Part shown: in pieces, positions 1-7,800 of the stretch | Numbering within the stretch: position 1 is the stretch's first letter | Layout of the letters: each line of letters begins with the position of its first letter | From: Streptomyces sp. AP-93 | Lineage (GTDB): Bacteria; Actinomycetota; Actinomycetes; Streptomycetales; Streptomycetaceae | Direction of reading: 5' to 3' | DNA: 64,000 nt | NCBI RefSeq assembly: GCF_022808175.1 | Contig: NZ_JALGBX010000005.1 | Location: 62,001-126,000, forward strand | The notes under the pieces: generated by a model | Databases searched by the model: none | What the model was told of the DNA's origin: nothing | What the model saw: only the letters and a program-made list of their open reading frames with translations | Translations under genes and position numbers: made by a program

Positions 1-1450
1 GCTTGACCACCTTGCCGCTCGGGTTCCTGGGCAGGTCGCCTGCGAACAGGATCCGGACCGGCAGTTCCGGCCGGCTGAGCCGGGCGCTCAGGAACACCCG
101 GAGCTCGTCCAGGTCCAGACCGCCGGGCCCGGCCACCACGACCGCCACCGGGACGGCGCCCATGACGGGGTGCGGCAGGCCGAGCGCGGCGGCGTCGGCC
201 ACCGCGGGGTGCTCGTGCAGCGCCTCCTCGATCCGCAGCGTGGAGACCTTCAGCGCGCCGCTCTTGATGACGTCGCTCTCCCGGTCGACCACGTACAGGT
301 AGCCGTCCGGATCGAGGCGTCCGACGTCGCCCATCCGCACCCAGCCGTCCCGGAACACCCGCGCGCTCTCCCCGGCGGCGCCCAGGTAGCCGCGCGGCGG
401 CCCGGGCTGGCGCAGCCAGACCTCGCCGACCTGACCGGCGGGCAGCGGCAGCCCGTCCGCGTCGAGGATCCGGACGTCACCGGGGTCCGCCGGGCGGCCC
501 AGCGAGCCGGGGCGGCGGGGGTCGACCACGGTGGAGATCTGCGCGGGCGAAGCCTCGGCGGAGGTGTAGGTGTTGACCAGCGTCGCGCCCGGCAGCGCCG
601 CGGCCAGCGCGGCCGCCACCGGCACGGGCAGGGCGGCGGCGGAGGAGTTGACCAGGCGCAGGCTGCCCAGGTCGTACCGGCCGGCGGTGCCCGCGTTGAC
701 CAGTTCGATCGCCATCGAGGGCACCAGGAAGGCGGTGCCGACCCCGAACTTCTCGACCGCGATGCCGAATCGGTCCGCGTCGAAGCGCGGCAGGCTGAGC
801 GTGGTGGGCGCGGCGGTCAGTGCGCCCAGCAGCATCACCTGGCCCGCGTTGGTCCCGATCGGGAAGGCGTGCAGGGCGTACCGCGAGTGCGCGTAGGCCC
901 GGCGGCGGGGACGGGTGGCCAGGCCGGCGGTCAGGCTTCCGTGTGCGGCGAGCACGCCCTTGGGCGCGCCGGTGGTGCCGGAGGTACCGATCACCTGGGC
1001 CGGGTCTGCCGGGCCGACCCGGTGCGGCGGGCCGGCCGGCGGCTCGGGATGCGCCGCCAGCAGGGCGTCCAGACGCAGCTCCACCAGCCCCGGGACGGTG
1101 GGCAGTTCAGCGTCCCGCAGGACCGTGCCCGCTCCGGCCAGCGCGGCCAGGGCGGCGGCATCGGTCTCGGAGAGGTCCTCGCGGACCGGGACGGGCACCC
1201 CGCCCGCGTACTGGACGGCGAGGAAGCCGACGGCGTACCGCTCCCAGCGCGCGTTGGAGAACCGCAGCACCACCCGGTCGCGGTGTCCGACTCCGGCGGC
1301 GGCCAGCCCGGCGGCAGCGCGCAGCGCCTCCTCGCGCCAACGGCGGTAGCTGAGTTCCCCGCCGCCGACGACCTGGAGGGCCACGTGGTCCGGGTGTTCG
1401 GCGGCCCGGGCGTCGAGGAGCTCGGGGACGGTCGTCGCGGCGGGTGGCAC
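1..1450 (-). CDS. Free-standing AMP-dependent acyl/amino-acid ligase (3' end outside window)
   Basis: This is an adenylate-forming enzyme of the acyl-CoA synthetase/NRPS A-domain superfamily. It would activate a carboxylic acid as acyl-AMP. About 483 residues are visible. The A3-type motif IGTSGTTGAPKG, the TGD-equivalent MGDVGRLDPDGYL and the C-terminal A10-type lysine motif LPRNPSGKVVK at the window edge are present, so only a few residues are missing. No carrier domain is visible. GTG at 1450 is the best start, but its Shine-Dalgarno is weak and distant (CCGGAG about 18 bases upstream). It lies 74 bases downstream of the preceding NRPS gene on the same strand, so it is probably in the same operon. 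It may supply a starter acid or load a carrier in trans; the substrate is not readable. Confidence 0.85.
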   Translation of the reverse strand, partial: MPPAATTVPELLDARAAEHPDHVALQVVGGGELSYRRWREEALRAAAGLAAAGVGHRDRVVLRFSNARWERYAVGFLAVQYAGGVPVPVREDLSETDAAALAALAGAGTVLRDAELPTVPGLVELRLDALLAAHPEPPAGPPHRVGPADPAQVIGTSGTTGAPKGVLAAHGSLTAGLATRPRRRAYAHSRYALHAFPIGTNAGQVMLLGALTAAPTTLSLPRFDADRFGIAVEKFGVGTAFLVPSMAIELVNAGTAGRYDLGSLRLVNSSAAALPVPVAAALAAALPGATLVNTYTSAEASPAQISTVVDPRRPGSLGRPADPGDVRILDADGLPLPAGQVGEVWLRQPGPPRGYLGAAGESARVFRDGWVRMGDVGRLDPDGYLYVVDRESDVIKSGALKVSTLRIEEALHEHPAVADAAALGLPHPVMGAVPVAVVVAGPGGLDLDELRVFLSARLSRPELPVRILFAGDLPRNPSGKVVK

Positions 1451-1524
1451 GGTGGTGGCGATGGCGGGCTCCGGTGTGATTCGGGGAGGGGAGGAGGGGG
1501 AGGTGGTCGGGCGGGCGGGCGGAG

Positions 1525-4500
1525 TCAGTCCAGCCCGGCGGCTGCCTCCTCCTCGCTGAGGGCGTCGATCTCCGCGATCAGCAGTGCCTCGATCCGGGCC
1601 GCCAGGGCTGCCGGGGTGGGGTTTTCGAAGACGTCGCGGATCGACACGTCGAGGCCGACGCCGGCCCGGATCCGGGCGGCGACCCTGGTGACCAGGAGCG
1701 AGTCCCCGCCGAGGGCGAGGAAGTCGTCCAGTACGCCGACCTTCGGTACGTCGAGCACCGCCTGCCAGAGGTCGACCACCAGGGCCTCCGCATCGGTGCG
1801 GGGTGCCAGGTATCCGGCGGCCGCGCCCGCTGGGTCCGGGTCGGGCAGGGCAGCGGTGTCGAGCTTGCCGTTGGCGGTGAGCGGGAGGGTGTCGAGCGGC
1901 ACCACGACGTCCGGCACCATGAAGGCCGGCAGCCGCAGGGCCAGGTGCTCGCGCAGCTCTCCCGGCCGCGGCGCGGCTGCTGCGGACCGCTGCCCGGCGG
2001 CCGGCGGCCGCAGGACGGCGTAGGCGATCAGCCGGCGGCCGCCCTGGACCAGCACGGCCGCCCGGCCGACGGCCGGGTGGGCGGTGAGGGCGGCCTCGAT
2101 CTCGGCGGGCTCGATCCGGTATCCGCGGATCTTCACCTGGCCGTCGGCGCGGCCGAGGAACTCCAGCTGCCCGTCGGTGCGCCACCGGGCGCGGTCGCCG
2201 GTGCGGTACATCCGGCCGTCCGGGGCGTCGGTGAACGGATCCGGGAGGAAGGCCTCCGCGGTCAGGCCGGGCCGGGCCAGGTAGCCGCGCGCGAGTCCGG
2301 CGCCGCCGATGTACAGCTCGCCCTCGGAGCCGGCGGGCAGCAGGGTGCCGCGCTCGTCCAGGACGTAGAGCCGCACTCCCGGCAGTGGACGGCCGAGCGG
2401 CGGCCGCTGCCCGGCGCCGGGCCCGCTGCCGGGGCTGCCGCCGAGCTCGCCCGCGGTGACGATGATGGTGGCCTCGGTCGGACCGTAGGTGTTGACGAGC
2501 CGGACGGTGTCGCCGTGCCGCTCCCGCCACTGGGCGAGGGTGGCGGCCCGTGCCTCGGACCCGCCGAGGACGACCAGCCGCAGCGCCGGCGGCCACGGGG
2601 TCTGGTCCCCGAGCGAAACCAGTTCCTCCCAGTACGCGGTGGGCAGGTCGAGTACGGTGACGGACCGCCCGGTCTCGCTGCGCAGCAGGTCGGGCAGCAT
2701 CCGGCCGCCGCCGGGCAGCAGGACGACACAGGCGCCCGCGGTGAGGGCGGGCCAGATCTCCTCGGCGTGGGTGTCGAAGCCGATGGAGGCGAACTGGACG
2801 ATCCGGTCGCCCGGCCGGAGCCGGTAGCCCTGCGGCCCGGCCATCCACCCGACGCGCTCGGCCAGAGCGGAGTGCTCGACGGCGACGCCCTTGGGGACGC
2901 CGGTGGAGCCGGAGGTGTAGAGGACGTACGCCAGGCCGCCCGGAGCGGTCCCGGGCAGGAGGGCCCCCGCAGGCCCCGTGGCGCGGGACGTGGTGCTTCC
3001 GGACGCCGTGCTCCCGGACGCGGTGCTCCCGGACGCGGTGCCCGCAGCCCCGGTGCCCGCAGCCCAGGCCTTCCCGGCCCCGGTGTCCGGGTCGCCGACG
3101 GCCAGCACCGGGACCCCGAGGTCCGGGCGCTCGCCCCCGGTGAGCAGGAGGGCGGCGTCCGCTTCGCCGAGCATCAGCCGCTGGCGCTCGGCCGGGTGCG
3201 CGGGGTCGAGCGGCAGGTAGCCGGCGCCGGCCTTCCAGATCGCCAGCAGAGCGGTGACCAGTTCGAAGGACGGCTCGATCCGGACACCCACCGCACGGCC
3301 CGCCACCGGGCCCAGCCGGGAGGCCAACTCATCGGACCAGCAGTCGAGTTCGGCGTAGGTGCGGATGCGGCCCGCACACTGGAGAGCGGGTGCGTCGGGG
3401 CGGGCGGCGACCTGGTCGGCGAAGCCGCGCAGGATCAGGCGGGCGTCGTCCTCAGCGACGGCGGGTCCGGCGGGTTCGGCCCCGAGGGTGAGCAGCGCCG
3501 CGCGCTCCTCGCCGGTCAGGAGCCAGTCGCCGTGCAGCGGGACCTCCACGTCCACGACGGCCCGGGCGAGCAGGTCGCGGACCCGGCGCGCCAGGGCCTC
3601 GACCGTGGTGCGTTCGAAGAGCTCCCGGTCGAAGCAGAACGACAGCGTCATCCCGCCGTCCGGGGTCCGCCAGCTGTCCAGCAGCAGATCGGTCTTGGCG
3701 CGGTCGAAACCGGAGTCCATGCTCGCCGTCCGGACGCCCGCGGGCAGCGAGGTCCGCTCGTCGGCGCCGGCCGTCTCGTACTGGCTCTGGTGGACGAACA
3801 CCGCCTGGTAGAGCGGGCCGACGCCGGGCAGGACCGGCAGCCCCAGTTCGGCGGCCACCCGCTCGACCGGGATGTCCTGATGGCTCAGCGCGGCCATCGT
3901 CGCGGAGCGCACCCGGCGCAGCACGGTGCGGAAACCGGGCTCACCGGTGAGGTCCGCGCGGATCACCCCGGTGCGGGAGAAGTAGCCGAGCAGGGCCTCG
4001 TGGGCGGTTTCGTTGCGGCCGGCCAGCGGGGTGCCGACGGCGAAGTCGTAGCTGCCGCTCCAGCGGGCCAGCACCATCTGGTAGGCGGCGAGCAGCACCA
4101 TGAACGGGGTGCAGCGCTGCTCGCGGGCCAGGGCGTCGACTCCGGCGACGAGGTCGGGGCCGAGGGCGAGGTCGGCGAAGCCGGCCGGGTGGGCGGGCTC
4201 GGCGGGCCGGGGGTGGTCCAGCGGCATCCGCAGGGCGCCGACGCCGGCCAGTCGTCCGCTCCAGTGCCGGACCGCCTCCTCGGCCGCGCCGCCGTCCAGC
4301 CTGGTCCGCTCGGCGAGCGCGAAGTCGCCGAACTGGAGCCCCAGGTCAGGCAGTTCCGCTGAGGCCTCGCCTATTTCCTCGCGGTACAGCGCGAGCAGTT
4401 CGCGCCACAGCACGGTGAACGACCAGCCGTCGGAGACGATGTGGTGGACCACCACGCTCAGCGCGTGCTCGTGTTCGCCGGCGCTGACCAGGACGGCCCG

Positions 4501-4857
4501 CAGCGGCGGGCGCTCGCCCAGGTCGAAGGGGGCGTTGACGAAGGGGGCGCAGGCCGCGGTGAAGGACTCCTCCGAGGCGTCCGGTATCGGCACCAGGGCG
4601 AGCTCGACGTCCCGTACGGGCTCCACGAGCTGGACGGGCTGCTCACCGTCCAGGGCGAACCGGGTGCGCAGCACCTGGTGTCGCGCGGTGAGCCGGGTGA
4701 GCGCCGCGCTCAGCGCCTGCGCATCGATCGGCCCGCTCCAGCGCCGGTTGAGGTACATGTTGAACCCGGCGTCCTGGGGCCCCAGTTGCTGGAGGAACCA
4801 GAGGCGGCGCTGCTCGTCGGTCAGCGGATGGCGGGCGATCGGGGTCGGGGAGGTCAT
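1525..4857 (-). CDS. NRPS module C-A-T, cationic amino acid predicted
   Basis: This 1110-residue single-module synthetase has a condensation domain (HHIVSDG near residue 139), an adenylation domain (A3 YTSGSTGVPKG near 650, A5 NTYGPTEAT near 790, A7 TGDRARW near 884, A10 GKLDTAAL near 997) and a carrier domain (LGGDSLL near 1051). No epimerase or thioesterase follows. Aligning A4-A5 to GrsA gives a pocket of roughly D-T-E-D-V-G-T-I-I-K. The two extra acidic residues suggest a basic substrate such as lysine or a homologue (inference). The ATG overlaps the stop of the upstream megasynthase in an ATGA, which implies translational coupling and sets the start. A low-complexity linker with repeated ASGST units precedes A3. 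Confidence 0.92.
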   Translation of the reverse strand: MTSPTPIARHPLTDEQRRLWFLQQLGPQDAGFNMYLNRRWSGPIDAQALSAALTRLTARHQVLRTRFALDGEQPVQLVEPVRDVELALVPIPDASEESFTAACAPFVNAPFDLGERPPLRAVLVSAGEHEHALSVVVHHIVSDGWSFTVLWRELLALYREEIGEASAELPDLGLQFGDFALAERTRLDGGAAEEAVRHWSGRLAGVGALRMPLDHPRPAEPAHPAGFADLALGPDLVAGVDALAREQRCTPFMVLLAAYQMVLARWSGSYDFAVGTPLAGRNETAHEALLGYFSRTGVIRADLTGEPGFRTVLRRVRSATMAALSHQDIPVERVAAELGLPVLPGVGPLYQAVFVHQSQYETAGADERTSLPAGVRTASMDSGFDRAKTDLLLDSWRTPDGGMTLSFCFDRELFERTTVEALARRVRDLLARAVVDVEVPLHGDWLLTGEERAALLTLGAEPAGPAVAEDDARLILRGFADQVAARPDAPALQCAGRIRTYAELDCWSDELASRLGPVAGRAVGVRIEPSFELVTALLAIWKAGAGYLPLDPAHPAERQRLMLGEADAALLLTGGERPDLGVPVLAVGDPDTGAGKAWAAGTGAAGTASGSTASGSTASGSTTSRATGPAGALLPGTAPGGLAYVLYTSGSTGVPKGVAVEHSALAERVGWMAGPQGYRLRPGDRIVQFASIGFDTHAEEIWPALTAGACVVLLPGGGRMLPDLLRSETGRSVTVLDLPTAYWEELVSLGDQTPWPPALRLVVLGGSEARAATLAQWRERHGDTVRLVNTYGPTEATIIVTAGELGGSPGSGPGAGQRPPLGRPLPGVRLYVLDERGTLLPAGSEGELYIGGAGLARGYLARPGLTAEAFLPDPFTDAPDGRMYRTGDRARWRTDGQLEFLGRADGQVKIRGYRIEPAEIEAALTAHPAVGRAAVLVQGGRRLIAYAVLRPPAAGQRSAAAAPRPGELREHLALRLPAFMVPDVVVPLDTLPLTANGKLDTAALPDPDPAGAAAGYLAPRTDAEALVVDLWQAVLDVPKVGVLDDFLALGGDSLLVTRVAARIRAGVGLDVSIRDVFENPTPAALAARIEALLIAEIDALSEEEAAAGLD

Positions 4858-7800
4858 CTGTTCGTCTCGCCTTTCGCGCGGGCCCGCAGGGTCTCCAGGC
4901 CGATCAGGTCGTCGGACTCGGCGTCCGGGACTTCCCGGTCGAAGCGGGCCAGGACGGGAATGCAGAGGCTGATCAGGACCAGTACGGCCATGGCGGCGCC
5001 GAACACCAGGTAGAGCAGGCCGATGCCACGCCCGTCGCCGGTGCCGATCAGCGCGCCGACGCTGGAGGCCAGCGCGCCGCCCTCGTCCATCAGGGGCTGG
5101 AGCAGCCCGGGGCCGGCCGGGGCGACCAGGGCGAAGCCGATCGGCAGGGTGGACCAGGCGACCAGGGTGTTCACCGCGATCACCCGGCCGTGGAAACGCA
5201 TCGGCACCTTGGTCTGGATGACCGTCGCGTAGATGCCGTTGAGCAGCGCCAGCCCGTAGGTCATGCCGAACGCGCCGACGGCGACCACGGTCACCGAGGG
5301 CCGCAGGCCGGTGACGACGCAGGCGGCGGCGAGGCCGAGGGTGGCGAACAGGACACCGCGCAGGCGCATCCGGCGCGGGCCTCCCCAGACCAGCAGGGTG
5401 AGGCCGCCGAGGACGGCGCCCAGGCCGGCCGCGGTGGAGACCCAGCCGGCCGAGGCGGTGGAGGAGAAGGAGAGCACCAGGGGGGTGATGAGCAGGAAGA
5501 GCGGGGAGAGGAAGATGTTCAGCACCGCGAACCAGAACAGCATCGCCCTGAAGTGCCGGCTTCCCAGGGCTCGTTGGAACCCGGCGCGGATCTCGGCGCC
5601 GACGCTCTCGCGGCGGGTGGCGGCCATCACGTCGGGGAAGCGCACCGCCAGGGTGACGCCGGTGGCGATCAGGTAGCTGACGACGTCGAAGACCAGGATG
5701 CCGCCGAGGCCGATCACGTGCAGGATGCCCACCGCGATGAGCGGTACGAGGAACTGGGCGAGGCCGAGGGCCATCTGGACCACACCGTTGGCGCGGCCGA
5801 GGAAGCGCTTGGGCACCAGCTGCGGCACCGCCGAGCCCCAGGCGACGCGCTGGAAGGCGAGCGCGGCGGAGAGCAGGGAGATCATCACGTAGCAGTGCCA
5901 GATCTCGAGCGAGTCGCTGAGGTAGAGCACCAGCAGAGCCGCCTGCGTCAGGCCGGCCGCGATGTCGCCGCCGAGCATCACCCGGCGGCGGTCGCCGCGG
6001 TCGACGATGGCGCCGGCCAGCGGGGCGACCACGATGCCGGGCACCAGGCCGAAGGCGGCGAGCAGGCCGAGCTGCAGCAGCGAGCCGGTCTGCAGGTAGA
6101 TCCAGATCGGCAGGGCGAACTCGGTGAGGGCCGAGCCGATCATCGAGAGCTGCTGGCCGGTGGCGATCGCCAGGAAGCGGCCCATGCTCGGGCGGACGGG
6201 GCTGCTGCGCCGGCGGGCCTTGCGGGCCTTCCCCGGCGTCCCGGACCGCTCCTCCGGCTCCTCCGACTCCTCCGGCTCCTCCGGCTCCTCCGGCTCCTCC
6301 GTCTGCAAGGGGTCCGGCCCGCGCTCCGGCTCCGTCCCGGCGGAGTCGCGGGACAGGCCGGCCAGCCACCAGGTCGCGTCGGCGGTGCGTTCGTGGCGTG
6401 CTTCCTCACCGGCGGCGATCGACCGGTGCACCCCGGTCAGGATTCCCGCCAACTCCCCGGCGCGGTACTTGAGGTAGAAGTGCCCGGCCTCGTCCAGGAC
6501 CACCACGGCGGCGGTCCCGGTGATCCGGTGCCACTCGCGGAACCGCTCCTGGTAGAACTCGGTCGCCGGATCGCGGTCGCCGCAGACGGCGATCACCGGC
6601 GCCGTGATGGTGCCGCCCTCGCTCTCGTACAGCTCGCCGAAGTAGCGCTCGGCGCCCTTGGTGCCGACACGGCGGTTGCGCACGATCAGCCGCAGCTGGT
6701 CCTCGTCGACCTCGTCCACGTCCAGGCCGGCCGCGGCCAAGGCGTTGATCATGCCCTGGTCGCTGCGCAGGCGGGCGGCCAGCTCGGCGAAGCGCTCGGC
6801 CAAGGCGGCGCCGCGCCCCTTCGGGCGGGCGAACGGGAAGATGCCCCCGAGGTGGACGGCGTCGATCTCCCGGCCGGCCGCCTCCACCCGGCGGGCGATC
6901 TCCACGGTCAGCCGGACGCCGACCCCGCAGTGCCCGTAGAGGACCAGCGGTCCGGCGACGTCGGCGAGGATCTCCTCGGCGCAGAGCCGGGCGACCTCGT
7001 CCACGTCCATCGCCTCCTCGCCCAGCTCGTGGCCGGGGACGGCGATGGAGTGCAGGGCCCAGTCCGCCGGCATGGCGTCGGCGAGCGGCTTGTAGATCAG
7101 TGCGCTGCCGCCGCCGTAGGGGGCGCACACCACGGTGGCGGCCGTCCTGCGGCGCTCGGGGGTGAGCAGGTGCAGCAGCCGGCGCGGGCCGCGGTCGGCC
7201 TCGGGGGTGGCCACCAGTCCGGCGAGCCGACGGACCGTCGGGTACGTGAAGAGGTCCATCACGCCGACCGGGGTGGCCAGGCCGGGGAAGGCCCGGCGCA
7301 TCCGGGCGACCACCTGGGTGGCGAGCAGGGAGTGGCCCCCGAGTTCGAAGAAGTCGTCCAGTGCGCCCACTCGGGGGAGGTCCAGCAGCTCCGCCCACAG
7401 GGCGGCGATCACCTGCTCGGTCCCGCCCTCGGGGTCTACGTGACTGCCGGCGGCCGGGCCGTCCACGGGCGCGGGCAGCGCCCTGCGGTCGATCTTGCCG
7501 TGGGCGAGCAGCGGCAGCCGCTCCAGCACCACGTAGCGGGCCGGGACCATGTAGTCCGGCAGGACCTCGCCCAGGGCGGCGCGCAGTTCGGCGGCGGCCG
7601 GGGGCTCGCCGCCGGCCGGGCGTTCCAGGTAGGCGACGAGGTTCTGCTTGACGCCCTCGCCGCGGGCCAGGACCACTGCCTGGGTGATGCCGGGCAGGGC
7701 GGTCAGCGCGGCCTCGATCTCGCCGGGCTCGACCCGGTAGCCGCGGACCTTGATCTGGTCGTCGCCGCGGCCGAGGTAGTCCAGGGTTCCGTCGGTGCGC

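Noticed and set aside
170..2023. Long plus-strand open frame opposite the ligase and NRPS genes
   Set aside because: It is Gly/Arg-rich with no domain and lies antisense to clear adenylation motifs. High GC makes such frames common.
4858..6369. In-frame upstream extension of the C-A-T module gene
   Set aside because: The extra about 500 residues are Arg/Pro/Gly-rich out-of-frame reading of the MFS domain. The ATGA start at 4857 is far better.
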